A stretch of 42,067 nucleotides of DNA from Zygnema cylindricum (taxonomy: Eukaryota > Streptophyta > Zygnematophyceae > Zygnematales > Zygnemataceae). The position numbers and the translations under genes were made by a program. The notes under the pieces are model-generated. The model ran no database searches. It had not been told where the DNA came from and saw only the letters and a program-made list of their open reading frames with translations. Location of the stretch: positions 76,501-118,567 of the forward strand of contig JBBHKE010002383.1 in NCBI GenBank assembly GCA_037447655.1, given 5' to 3'. Positions 25,883 to 29,593 of this stretch are shown here, in pieces; within the stretch, counting starts at the first letter, position 1; each line of letters starts with the position of its first letter.

Positions 25883-28824
25883 GGAGAGCGAATCGAGATG
25901 GGAATAGGGATTGGAGAGAACGAAAGGGCTCGGGAGAAGGAGAGGGGAAGAGAGTAAGACTGGGGGTCACTTGTCCAATCAAGTCCACATAATTGAAACA
26001 AAGTCTATTGAGTGGCTACTTGTGCCGTAAAATAAATTTCGCACATTCGTACCTGACATTTTTTTCGTTGATTTTTGTTTGATTTATTCCTCTTTCTTTT
26101 CACTTTTTTATTCCGGTAATTTTTGCAGGTGTTTGAAGCTGCGGTACAGTCTGCATGGGTCGTTGCGAAAAGCGAAAATCCTCTTTTGGAGAAACCTGAA
26201 AATGGACCAATTTTCGAGGCTAAAGAGCTTTGTTTTGCAGAAAAATTAGGAGGATGGGGTGTTCCTTTGGTTGAAGTTCCCTTAAACTCCTTAAACCCTT
26301 TGAATCGTCATGCGACCAAATGTGCCATGGTTGGATGGAATTTTTTTATGAAAACTCCAGAATGTCCCTTAGGAAGACAAATTATGGTTGTTGCAAATGA
26401 CATAACTGTAAACTCGGGATCTTTTGCCCCTCTAGAAGATGCATTTTTCCAAGATGTGACAAATATGGCTTGCGAGAAAAAATTACCTCTTGTTTACTTA
26501 GCTGCAAATTCCGGAGCTCGAATCGGTTTAGCCGAGGAAGTCAAATCTTGTTTTAAAGTGGGATGGTCTCAAGAAAATTCACCTGAAAAAGGATTTCAAT
26601 ATCTGTATTTAACTCCAGAGGATTACTTGAGAATCAAAGGCTCTGTTCGAGTACAGAAAATCCACGTGAAGTCAGATAGTTCCTGTTCCATCTCCAGTTC
26701 CGTTTCCAGCAGCGTTTCCAGTTCCATTTCTGGTTCCGGTTCCATTTCCATAAGTTCTGTTTCGTGTTCAGCTTCATTGAAAAGGGAGGAGAATGGTGGT
26801 GACGAGGGAGAGATTCGGTATATGATTTTGGATGTGATAGGGGAAGAAGACGGTTTGGGAGTCGAATGTCTCTCAGGAAGTGGAGCCATAGCTGGAGCTT
26901 TTTCAAGAGCTTATGAGGAACTTCCTTTTACTCTCACTTTTGTGACAGGACGGGCGGTGGGAATCGGGGCTTATCTCGCTCGTTTGGGAATTCGGTGTAT
27001 TCAAAGAATCGATCAGCCAATTATATTGACGGGATTTTCTGCGTTGAATAAACTTTTGGGACGAGAAGTGTATACATCACACATGCAGGTACGATAGGAT
27101 GTATGGTCTCTTCTCTTTTAGATATTTTACCCTCTCTTGTTAGGTGTTTGGTATGCTTTTCGTCTGGTTGTTTGATTTCCTGTCGTGAGGTTATCATTCT
27201 ACCCTCTTTTGGATTTCTGGTACACTCGTGTTCTTATTTTCTTTCATATCTCTCGTTTTAGGTTTATTGATATCCTCTGTCGTTTGGATTTTTTATCCCT
27301 CTCCCTTGTTTTTTTCATATTCTCTTCTGGATTCTTTTCTTTTTTTGGTTTTTTAGGGTTGTGAATGTACTCACAGTTGCAGTAAAAGAAAAAGCTAATA
27401 TTTTCCCTTATTTCATTCTTCCTCTCTCACCTACTCCCTCTCCTTCTCCCTTCCCGTTTTCCCGTTTTTGTTTTTTACAGTTGGGTGGACCAAAGGTGAT
27501 GGCGACCAATGGAGTTGTTCACAAAACAGTTGGAGATGATAGAGAAGGTATTGACTCTATTATAAAATGGTTGAGTTATGTACCACATATTGGAGGAGGA
27601 CCACTTCCTATTCTACCCTCTATAGACCCTATCGACCGTGAATTGGGATATATTCCTGAGATTTCGTGCGATCCTAGAGCTGCAATTTCTGGTGAAACTG
27701 GACCTGATGGGATATGGAAAAGTGGGTTTTTCGATAAAGACAGTTTTATGGAAACTTTCGCTACATGGGCTCAAACCGTTGTTACGGGAAGGGCGAGATT
27801 GGGAGGAATTCCTGTGGGAGTAGTGGGAGTCGAAGTCAAAACTGTTTTACAGAAAATTCCTGCGGACCCGGGTCAACCGGATTCTCATGAAAGGATACAA
27901 CCTCAAGCTGGTCAAGTCTGGTTTCCCGACTCCGCAACAAAAACAGCAAATGCGATGAGAGATTTTGATCGAGAAGGTTTACCTCTTTTTATTCTCGCAA
28001 ACTGGAGAGGATTTTCAGGGGGACAGAGAGATCTTTTCGAAGGTATTCTTCAGTCGGGATCTCTCATTGTTGAACAGTTACGAAAATATCGACAACCGGT
28101 TTTTGTTTATATTCCCAAAACGGGAGAGCTTCGGGGGGGAGCTTGGGTGGTAGTAGACAGTCAGATAAACCCAGAAATGGTTGAAATGTATGCGGATGAA
28201 ACAGCAAGAGGAGGAGTTTTAGAACCAGAGGGTATAGTGGAAATTAAGTTTCGAGAAAGGGAAATTTTTCAAGCAATGCATCGATTGGATCCGGAGCTGA
28301 TCGATCTCGACCATCGGATGAAAGTCGATAGGGACAATATGGTCGAGATCAGTCAAAAAATGAAAGTTCGAGAGAAGGAAATTTTACCGGTGTATAAACA
28401 AGTGGCAATTAAATTTGCCGAGCTTCATGATACACCTTTTAGAATGGTCTCGAAAGGTTCTATTCGAAATATTGTTCCGTGGGAAAAATCGAGGATGTTT
28501 TTTTATCACAGACTCAATCGACGTCTCGCGGAATTGAAGCTAGTTTCTATGGCAAAAAGAGAGATAGAGATGTCCGGAATCGAAAAAAGGATGTCTGGTT
28601 TCCCTAAAGGGATCAATTATAATGTTGGTTTTGATTTTTCTGTGAAGAAAATTATATCTGCGATACGAAATATGTTCGAAAACAGGAATAAGGGAAGGAA
28701 ATCGAAGGAGAATTTGAATAATCTCGAGAGGATGATTGGGGAAGACAAGGAATTTTTAGAGTGGATTTCGGACGACCTATGTTTTCGTTTGATGGGAGTT
28801 GTTATGGAGGGCATTGTGGACTAA
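2138..28824 (+). CDS. ACC1: Plant-type homomeric acetyl-CoA carboxylase, whole gene (27 exons plus a duplicated exon block)
   Basis: This multidomain enzyme carboxylates acetyl-CoA to malonyl-CoA, using ATP and bicarbonate, for fatty acid elongation and other malonyl-CoA uses. Spliced exons 1-20 plus 21-27 give about 2386 residues; plant homomeric ACC is usually about 2250, and the excess is low-complexity insertions. Domain order: biotin carboxylase (about 25-590) with GGGGKGIRK and [10 protein letters not shown]; biotin carrier with EVMKM (lysine about 714); central region (about 740-1600); carboxyltransferase (about 1620-2290) with [30 protein letters not shown] and [12 protein letters not shown]. 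Blocks such as [14 protein letters not shown] and [12 protein letters not shown] match plant rather than animal ACC. The N-terminus is short and basic with no clear transit peptide, so a cytosolic location is inferred. The ATG at 2138 is used because the conserved domain starts about 25 codons later; an upstream untranslated exon cannot be excluded. Exons 11-20 occur twice. Confidence 0.95.
2714..2852 (+). CDS. ACC1: ACC exon 2 (biotin carboxylase)
   Basis: Residues 63-109, with [14 protein letters not shown] and the [17 protein letters not shown] block diagnostic of plant-type ACC. The acceptor is TAG at 2711-2713 and the donor GTAAGT at 2853. Ends in phase 0. Confidence 0.9.
3304..4293 (+). 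repeat. Tandem ghost copies of exon 3's 5' edge in ACC intron 2
   Basis: Segments at 3304, 3450, 3601, 3839, 4015 and 4145 resemble the first 36-39 bases of exon 3 (core GGCCGAGCGTTTGAAAGT, later TTTGGCCC), usually followed by a shared stretch around TTTCAGGCTTGATTTTGAAC. Spacing near the exon is 130-149 bases and longer further up. The two nearest copies keep an AG just before the edge (TTCAG at 4014, TATAG at 4144). Confidence 0.85.
4294..4500 (+). CDS. ACC1: ACC exon 3 (biotin carboxylase)
   Basis: Residues 110-178: [19 protein letters not shown], then GIVFLGPP and ALGDKIGST. The acceptor is ACTATAG, the donor GTAAAA. The first 36-39 bases recur as decayed copies in the intron just upstream, so the choice of acceptor rests on the protein match: only this copy continues into the rest of the domain. 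Confidence 0.92.
4558..4679 (+). other. Candidate recursive splice site in ACC intron 3
   Basis: TTTCTTGCAG at 4548-4557 is followed directly by GTAAAT, a strong acceptor abutting a donor with no exon between them. This is the layout of a recursive (zero-length exon) splice site, or a decayed ghost of exon 4's edge. The AACCGATT at 4600-4607 recalls the GAACCGATTCC of exon 4. Confidence 0.35.
4680..4841 (+). CDS. ACC1: ACC exon 4 (biotin carboxylase, ATP-grasp glycine loop)
   Basis: Residues 179-232, ending in [15 protein letters not shown], the glycine-rich ATP-binding loop. Flanked by TTTGTAG and GTTAGA. A CTCCCT-type pyrimidine repeat begins about 15 bases after the donor. Confidence 0.93.
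4853..4975. repeat. CTCCCT microsatellite in ACC intron 4
   Basis: Begins about 12 bases after the exon 4 donor and is almost pure pyrimidine for 120 bases. The rest of the intron (to 5425) is AT-rich, with loose ATACACTAAAT repeats at 5085-5165. Confidence 0.9.
5426..5518 (+). CDS. ACC1: ACC exon 5 (biotin carboxylase)
   Basis: Residues 233-263, including [20 protein letters not shown], nearly identical to plant ACC. Acceptor TATAG, donor GTAAGG, both phase 0. Confidence 0.92.
5696..5880. repeat. Degenerate GGATGGTTAAT repeats in ACC intron 5
   Basis: Variants of GGATGGTTAATT occur at about 5700, 5768, 5803, 5833, 5857 and 5875, each followed by a TNATCCTTT-like part; an old tandem repeat of 20-60-base units. 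Confidence 0.5.
5991..6086 (+). CDS. ACC1: ACC exon 6 (biotin carboxylase)
   Basis: Residues 264-295: [32 protein letters not shown] in outline, with the RHLEVQ and [11 protein letters not shown] blocks of the family. The acceptor is AATACAG. The inferred donor, GTCCCT, is weak and is also the first unit of a CTCCCT microsatellite. Confidence 0.85.
6087..6205. repeat. CTCCCT microsatellite and TTCGTCAATTTGAAC duplication in ACC intron 6
   Basis: The microsatellite starts at the second base of the intron (6088-6128). TTCGTCAATTTGAAC at 6147 recurs as TTCGTCAAATTGAAC at 6187. Confidence 0.75.
6458..6631 (+). CDS. ACC1: ACC exon 7 (biotin carboxylase active-site region)
   Basis: Residues 296-353, from [11 protein letters not shown] through [26 protein letters not shown]. 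The glutamate of ELNPR is a metal-ATP ligand in ATP-grasp carboxylases. The acceptor (ATGAAG) lacks a good pyrimidine tract; the start is set by joining QRRHQK to IIEEGP. Donor GTAGAA. Confidence 0.88.
6924..7017 (+). CDS. ACC1: ACC exon 8 (biotin carboxylase)
   Basis: Residues 354-384: [31 protein letters not shown]. It completes the [11 protein letters not shown] catalytic block across intron 7. Acceptor TTTTTCAG, donor GTAAAT, ends in phase 1. Confidence 0.93.
7146..7357 (+). CDS. ACC1: ACC exon 9 (biotin carboxylase), GC donor
   Basis: Residues 385-455: a variable [16 protein letters not shown] stretch, then [28 protein letters not shown]. Acceptor AACAG. The only donor that preserves the protein is CAG followed by GCAAGA, a GC-AG intron. 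Confidence 0.9.
7469..7519 (+). CDS. ACC1: ACC exon 10 (biotin carboxylase, 51 nt)
   Basis: Residues 456-472, [17 protein letters not shown], a strictly conserved short block. Acceptor CTGCAG, donor GTGCGT, both phase 0. It is the last exon wholly outside the duplicated segment. Confidence 0.93.
7791..8072 (+). CDS. ACC1: ACC exon 11 (biotin carboxylase end; complete copy)
   Basis: Residues 473-566: [20 protein letters not shown], then [18 protein letters not shown] and [14 protein letters not shown]. Acceptor TATGCAG, donor GTGAGT. The 5.5-kb duplicated segment begins inside this exon at about 7830, so only this copy has the first 13 codons and the acceptor. Confidence 0.95.
8164..8211 (+). 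CDS. ACC1: Candidate 48-nt cassette exon of ACC (copy 1)
   Basis: A 48-base stretch between TCGACAG and GTGCTA is open in phase 0 and would insert [16 protein letters not shown] between exons 11 and 12. Plant ACC has only about two extra residues here (KA), so a short optional exon is possible. The matching segment in copy 2 has one inserted base and a stop. Splicing is inferred only. Confidence 0.4.
8308..8382 (+). CDS. ACC1: ACC exon 12 (copy 1)
   Basis: Residues 567-591: [25 protein letters not shown], matching the linker after the biotin carboxylase. The acceptor has a long T tract and TTTGCAG; donor GTAATT; phase 0 at both ends. Confidence 0.94.
8598..8769 (+). repeat. Tandem acceptor-plus-exon-edge repeats in ACC intron 12
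   Basis: ACCTTGTG at 8598, ACCTTGTC at 8660 and ACCTACTT at 8716 each follow a pyrimidine tract ending in AG and precede TACTTT...GTGACA-like text. The true exon 13 starts ACCTTGTCACT at 8770. Units are 54-62 bases. The array is repeated in copy 2 (about 17055-17226). Confidence 0.7.
8770..8931 (+). CDS. ACC1: ACC exon 13 (linker before the biotin carrier; copy 1)
   Basis: Residues 592-645: [20 protein letters not shown], then [14 protein letters not shown]. Acceptor TTTTGTAG, donor GTTTGC. Three acceptor-like copies with the exon's first bases (ACCTTGTC) lie in the intron upstream. Confidence 0.93.
9283..9561 (+). CDS. ACC1: ACC exon 14 (biotin carboxyl carrier domain; copy 1)
   Basis: Residues 646-738. 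It contains [21 protein letters not shown], the [15 protein letters not shown] carrier motif and SPVSGKISF. The biotinylated lysine is the AAA at 9487-9489 (residue about 714). Acceptor GCCGCAG, donor GTGATT. Copy 2 differs by one residue (LLKEG here, LFKEG there). Confidence 0.96.
9580..9775. repeat. Degenerate CCTAAAA repeats and a GGGAGA tract in ACC intron 14
   Basis: Irregular AAACCCCTAA / CCTAAAA words (9590-9710) are followed by GGGAGAGGG (9714-9770). Loose repeats around AACCTATTCCTTTGTT follow at 10160-10430. All are repeated in copy 2 (about 18037-18890). Confidence 0.6.
10519..10707 (+). CDS. ACC1: ACC exon 15 (carrier end and central region; copy 1)
   Basis: Residues 739-801: [22 protein letters not shown], then [23 protein letters not shown]. 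Starting after TTGAAG at 10518 gives [13 protein letters not shown], which fits plant ACC without a gap. An alternative acceptor (TAG at 10488) would add ten residues in frame. The donor GTATTT is followed within 10 bases by a long CTCCCT repeat. Confidence 0.88.
10708..10905. repeat. CTCCCT microsatellite in ACC intron 15
   Basis: Nearly continuous CT-rich repeat from about 10 bases after the exon 15 donor. Copy 2 (19165-19360) differs by small indels. The rest of the intron shows nothing else clear. Confidence 0.9.
11336..11446 (+). CDS. ACC1: ACC exon 16 (central region; copy 1)
   Basis: Residues 802-838: [23 protein letters not shown], then [10 protein letters not shown], matching the plant LQWQECFA...TRLPKDLR segment. 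Acceptor CGGCAG, donor GTGAAA, phase 0. Confidence 0.93.
11725..11802 (+). CDS. ACC1: ACC exon 17 (central region; copy 1)
   Basis: Residues 839-864: [27 protein letters not shown] weakly conserved stretch, placed by splice sites (ACTGCAG, GTGACT) and phase. The intron begins with CT-rich repeats. Confidence 0.88.
12004..12060 (+). CDS. ACC1: Candidate 57-nt cassette exon of ACC (copy 1)
   Basis: An open phase-0 segment between TTTTTTTAG and GTTAGT that would insert [19 protein letters not shown]. Plant ACC aligns better without it, so it would be an optional exon or an unused splice-flanked stretch. It is unchanged in copy 2 (20466-20522). Confidence 0.4.
12238..12414 (+). CDS. ACC1: ACC exon 18 (central region; copy 1)
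   Basis: Residues 865-923: [25 protein letters not shown], then [21 protein letters not shown], matching plant SLFEEYLSVEELF. Acceptor TTCGCAG, donor GTTTGG, phase 0. Confidence 0.92.
12589..12666 (+). CDS. ACC1: ACC exon 19 (central region; copy 1)
   Basis: Residues 924-949: [26 protein letters not shown], a conserved helix ending in DIVLSHQ. Acceptor TTGCAG, donor GTGAGA. Confidence 0.94.
13094..13216 (+). CDS. ACC1: ACC exon 20 (central region; copy 1)
   Basis: Residues 950-990: [21 protein letters not shown], then [14 protein letters not shown], matching plant NKLVLRLMEQLVYPNP...RFSALNH. Acceptor TTTCAG, donor GTGAGT. Copy 1 stops about 150 bases into the following intron, within a CT-rich microsatellite. 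Confidence 0.93.
13379..13681 (-). CDS. GT14-like exon E, C-terminal exon with stop
   Basis: Reads [20 protein letters not shown], later [21 protein letters not shown] and [23 protein letters not shown], then TAA at 13381-13379. The acceptor is CCCCTTCAG. The initial ATG is internal to the protein. A diverged copy of its 5' edge lies 180 bases upstream on the minus strand ([17 protein letters not shown], from 13861). Confidence 0.85.
   Translation of the reverse strand: MVDPARFENRPVTYVKWQQVYTCHPYTFRKEEISVETFDELRSLNVSMPEGLQRLWSERIPCKVNGKFRHCYLFARKFADHDTPKLLEVAEKLSLIKEQK
13682..14110. repeat. AGGGAG/CTCCCT microsatellite tracts in the GT14 intron
   Basis: Long GGGAGAGG tracts at 13700-13775 and 13870-14110 flank the ghost exon edge. 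On the gene's sense strand they read CTCCCT, the same orientation as most such tracts in the ACC introns. Confidence 0.85.
13797..13880 (-). repeat. Ghost copy of GT14 exon E's 5' edge
   Basis: On the minus strand, CATTTTAG-ATGGTCAATTCTTCC and about 60 further bases parallel CCCTTCAG-ATGGTCGATCCCGCC of exon E. Its reading, [16 protein letters not shown], clearly parallels [16 protein letters not shown], but it does not continue into the rest of the exon. Confidence 0.75.
14121..14156 (-). CDS. GT14-like exon D (36 nt)
   Basis: Reads [12 protein letters not shown] between AACAG and GTAAGC. It corresponds to the family's PDEHYLPT segment; the Asp-Glu pair is kept. Confidence 0.75.
14418..14504 (-). 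CDS. GT14-like exon C
   Basis: Reads [29 protein letters not shown] between CTCGCAG and GTAAAA, 29 codons in phase 0. Matches the family's QWFxLxRxHAxxVVxD block. Confidence 0.85.
14758..14965. repeat. GA microsatellite followed by CT microsatellite
   Basis: A (GA)n run with AAAG interruptions (14758-14850) is followed 40 bases later by a (CT)n run (14886-14965). The two arms are complementary and could form a long hairpin. Confidence 0.85.
15340..15770. repeat. Satellite-like array, GTTGACTTTCAATGTACA family
   Basis: About a dozen imperfect units of 30-40 bases, each with AATGTTGACTTTCAAT followed by a GTACA / ACATTAGCT part, in the intron between GT14 exons C and B. Preceded at 15120-15340 by GATATTGATATT-type short repeats. 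Confidence 0.8.
15886..15961 (-). CDS. GT14-like exon B
   Basis: After a TTTTTTAG acceptor it reads (S)[25 protein letters not shown] and ends at GTAACC. QWRKGSQ is a hallmark of the plant family and joins WF of exon C. Confidence 0.85.
16209..16271 (-). CDS. GT14-like exon A, truncated at its 5' side
   Basis: Reads [21 protein letters not shown] and ends in phase 2 at a GTATTT donor. The family's preceding residues (usually ESCIP) should lie just beyond 16271 but are replaced by ACC exon 11 sequence. Confidence 0.8.
16272..16514 (+). pseudogene. ACC1: ACC exon 11', truncated at the duplication junction
   Basis: Matches exon 11 from [11 protein letters not shown] to the GTGAGT donor, but the first 13 codons and the acceptor are replaced by antisense glycosyltransferase sequence. 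It has no 3' splice site of its own and so should not be included by normal splicing. One silent change (GTT to GTC in DVHIRG). Confidence 0.93.
16606..16654 (+). pseudogene. ACC1: Counterpart of the 48-nt cassette exon, frameshifted (copy 2)
   Basis: Same acceptor and donor as 8164-8211, but an inserted C (CAAATGCAAAATG) makes it 49 bases and brings a TGA in frame. Inclusion would end translation. This is the clearest coding difference between the two copies. Confidence 0.6.
16751..16825 (+). CDS. ACC1: ACC exon 12' (copy 2)
   Basis: Same 25 residues as exon 12 with one silent change (TCA to TCG). Splice sites intact and phase 0, so it could be joined directly to exon 20 of copy 1 in frame. 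Confidence 0.85.
17227..17388 (+). CDS. ACC1: ACC exon 13' (copy 2)
   Basis: Identical in protein to exon 13 ([11 protein letters not shown] end). Splice sites and the upstream acceptor-like repeats are also conserved. Confidence 0.85.
17740..18018 (+). CDS. ACC1: ACC exon 14', second biotin carrier domain (copy 2)
   Basis: Same as exon 14 including EVMKM; the lysine codon is at 17944-17946. One missense change (CTT to TTT, leucine to phenylalanine) after GKISFL. Splice sites intact. Confidence 0.87.
18976..19164 (+). CDS. ACC1: ACC exon 15' (copy 2)
   Basis: Identical in protein to exon 15, with the same uncertainty over acceptor choice. The CT-rich repeat after the donor differs in length from copy 1. 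Confidence 0.83.
19798..19908 (+). CDS. ACC1: ACC exon 16' (copy 2)
   Basis: Identical to exon 16 ([16 protein letters not shown]) with the same splice sites. Confidence 0.85.
20187..20264 (+). CDS. ACC1: ACC exon 17' (copy 2)
   Basis: Identical to exon 17 with the same splice sites. The optional 57-nt segment follows at 20466-20522, unchanged. Confidence 0.83.
20700..20876 (+). CDS. ACC1: ACC exon 18' (copy 2)
   Basis: Identical to exon 18 ([13 protein letters not shown]); phase 0; splice sites intact. Confidence 0.85.
21051..21128 (+). CDS. ACC1: ACC exon 19' (copy 2)
   Basis: Identical to exon 19 ([22 protein letters not shown]); splice sites intact. Confidence 0.85.
21556..21678 (+). 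CDS. ACC1: ACC exon 20' (copy 2)
   Basis: Identical to exon 20. Its donor is the one physically next to exon 21, so a transcript may use either exon 20 or 20' to reach exon 21 with the same protein result. Confidence 0.87.
21936..22093 (+). repeat. Tandem duplication carrying a ghost of exon 21's 5' edge
   Basis: CATTTTTT...ACAATAAAATGTA...ATTTTACAG-GTGAAGTACATGAG (edge at 22000) is followed by a second unit, ...ACAATAAAATGTA...ATTTTGCAG-GTGACGGTACAAG, whose edge at 22094 is the real exon 21. Unit about 90-94 bases. Confidence 0.65.
22094..22393 (+). CDS. ACC1: ACC exon 21 (central region)
   Basis: Residues 991-1090: [20 protein letters not shown], then [20 protein letters not shown] and [10 protein letters not shown]. 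Acceptor TTTTGCAG, donor GTGAGT. A ghost of the acceptor plus the first exon bases lies 94 bases upstream. Confidence 0.94.
22826..23010. repeat. CTTCCCTCTCC repeat in ACC intron 21
   Basis: About 150 bases of CTCTTCCCTCTCCCTCTTCCC-type hexamer repeats. An AGGGAG tract of opposite strand sense lies 300 bases upstream (22525-22555) in the same intron. Confidence 0.9.
23171..23550 (+). CDS. ACC1: ACC exon 22 (central region)
   Basis: Residues 1091-1217: [27 protein letters not shown], later [17 protein letters not shown] and [14 protein letters not shown]. The run PPPLLLPL is encoded by a CCTCTCC-type repeat, so the microsatellite has entered the coding sequence. Acceptor CTCACAG, donor GTACTC (followed at once by CTCCCT repeats), phase 2. 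Confidence 0.9.
23870..24014 (+). repeat. Ghost of exon 23's 5' edge in ACC intron 22
   Basis: TTTTCCCCCGTTGGGGAGCAAATCTTGA around 23876-23902 resembles TTTTTTCTCACAGTGGAGAGCAAAGCTCGA at the real acceptor, 129 bases downstream. The ghost has lost its AG. Short ACTGACA / GACAATTT repeats precede it (23785-23860). Confidence 0.5.
24015..24261 (+). CDS. ACC1: ACC exon 23 (central region)
   Basis: Residues 1217-1299: [25 protein letters not shown], then [11 protein letters not shown] and [25 protein letters not shown], where plant ACC has a short RDEGR-like turn, is encoded by GGGAGA repeats. Acceptor CTCACAG; donor GTATGG chosen so that LLET joins EKVKNFEG. Confidence 0.9.
24550..25317 (+). CDS. 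ACC1: ACC exon 24 (central region with Ser/Glu-rich insertion)
   Basis: Residues 1300-1555: [40 protein letters not shown], then a roughly 50-residue Ser/Glu-rich insertion coded by TCTTCTTCAGAA-like repeats, then [21 protein letters not shown] and [10 protein letters not shown]. Plant ACC has only a short variable loop at the insertion. Acceptor TTTGCAG, donor GTAACA. Confidence 0.92.
25579..25770 (+). CDS. ACC1: ACC exon 25 (entry to carboxyltransferase)
   Basis: Residues 1556-1619: [53 protein letters not shown]. The LxGxx...MDRQRLxARxxxTTYxxDFP motif opens the carboxyltransferase of plant ACC. Acceptor TTCCCAG, donor GTGAGA. A diverged copy of the exon's 3' edge lies about 66 bases into the intron. 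Confidence 0.93.
25740..25845 (+). repeat. Duplicated 3' edge and donor of ACC exon 25
   Basis: GGAACAACTT...CCCTCAG-GTGAG at the end of exon 25 is echoed by GGAACAACTT...TCTCAG-GTCAG, with the CAG at 25836, about 66 bases on. A purine-rich GA repeat lies between and after the two. Confidence 0.55.
26129..27088 (+). CDS. ACC1: ACC exon 26 (carboxyltransferase N-terminal half, Ser-rich insertion)
   Basis: Residues 1620-1939: [109 protein letters not shown] and [21 protein letters not shown]. About 30 serine-rich residues, coded by TTCC-type repeats, interrupt the loop before GEIRYMI. Acceptor TTTGCAG, donor GTACGA. Confidence 0.95.
27089..27480 (+). other. ACC intron 26, degenerate TC-rich repeats
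   Basis: No coding signal. Loose units around TTTTACCCTCTCTTGTTAGG, TTCTACCCTCTTTTGG and TTTATCCCTCTCCCTTG recur every 60-100 bases, suggesting an old tandem array. Confidence 0.4.
27481..28824 (+). CDS. ACC1: ACC exon 27 (carboxyltransferase C-terminal half, stop)
   Basis: Residues 1940-2386: [109 protein letters not shown] and [14 protein letters not shown]. The last 100 residues are weakly conserved, as is usual in ACC. TAA at 28822-28824. Acceptor TTTTACAG. The 3' end of the exon is partly copied downstream. Confidence 0.95.
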   Translation: MGGPKVMATNGVVHKTVGDDREGIDSIIKWLSYVPHIGGGPLPILPSIDPIDRELGYIPEISCDPRAAISGETGPDGIWKSGFFDKDSFMETFATWAQTVVTGRARLGGIPVGVVGVEVKTVLQKIPADPGQPDSHERIQPQAGQVWFPDSATKTANAMRDFDREGLPLFILANWRGFSGGQRDLFEGILQSGSLIVEQLRKYRQPVFVYIPKTGELRGGAWVVVDSQINPEMVEMYADETARGGVLEPEGIVEIKFREREIFQAMHRLDPELIDLDHRMKVDRDNMVEISQKMKVREKEILPVYKQVAIKFAELHDTPFRMVSKGSIRNIVPWEKSRMFFYHRLNRRLAELKLVSMAKREIEMSGIEKRMSGFPKGINYNVGFDFSVKKIISAIRNMFENRNKGRKSKENLNNLERMIGEDKEFLEWISDDLCFRLMGVVMEGIVD

Positions 28825-28975
28825 ACATCGGAGAGGAGAAGGGAGGGAAAGAGAGAGGGGGTGGAGAGAGAGAGGGGGAGGGAGGATTTCTGATGAGAAT
28901 TCTCACGACTTTTGTTTCCATTTGATGGGAGTGGTTATGAAGACGGAGGGATCGGAACATCGGAGAGGAGAGGGA
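28770..28975 (+). repeat. Duplication of the 3' end of the ACC coding sequence
   Basis: TTTGATGGGAGTTGTTATGG at 28788 and AACATCGGAGAGGAG at 28824 recur as TTTGATGGGAGTGGTTATGA at 28921 and AACATCGGAGAGGAG at 28956. The unit is 132-133 bases and spans the last ten or so codons, the stop and the start of the 3' flank. Confidence 0.75.
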
Positions 28976-29528
28976 AAGGGAGAGAGAGGGGGAGGGAGGG
29001 GTAGAGGGAGAGGAGGGGAGGGAAAATGGAAAGTTTTTGTCGTTTTGACAAATAGGAACATATCGTTCGCTTTTGGATAGCCTACATCATTTCCACCATC
29101 TTTTTTTTTTTTTTTTTTTCACTTTACTTTTTACAATTTTTAGTTAGGTTTTGTTGACATCACATCCTAAACCAGGAAATAATTTTGGTTGACAGTACTT
29201 TTGGAATAAGTCAACCACAAATTCTTTTGTTTTTTTTTTTTTTTTTTTTTCTCTGCTTTCTATGAACTATTGGTGGAGTTGCAGAAACATTTTTTTAGTA
29301 GTTAGCGATTACCTTTTGAGAAGTTTGAATAAGATACAAAGATACCATTGTTTTTGTAAATAAAATAAGATATACAAAATCGTTTTTTGTACATAATGTT
29401 GAGATTTGAAATGTGTACAAACTGTCTCATCTGCCCTACCCGCATATTTTTTTATTTTTTTTATTTTTGTTTGGGATCAACATCTTTTACCTGCAACTGC
29501 GTGATTAAACCATTTACAACAGATCAGG

Positions 29529-29593
29529 GCTCTCCCTCTCCCTCTCCCTCTCCCTCTCCCTCTCCCCCTCCTCCTCCTCCCCCTCCCCCTCCA
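29529..29593. repeat. CTCCCT/CCTCCC microsatellite
   Basis: Pure CTCCCT repeats, then CCTCCTCC, in the 3' flank of ACC. Long T tracts lie at 29100-29120 and 29227-29250, and AATAAA at 29359 could serve as a poly(A) signal; otherwise 28976-30361 shows nothing coding. Confidence 0.9.
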
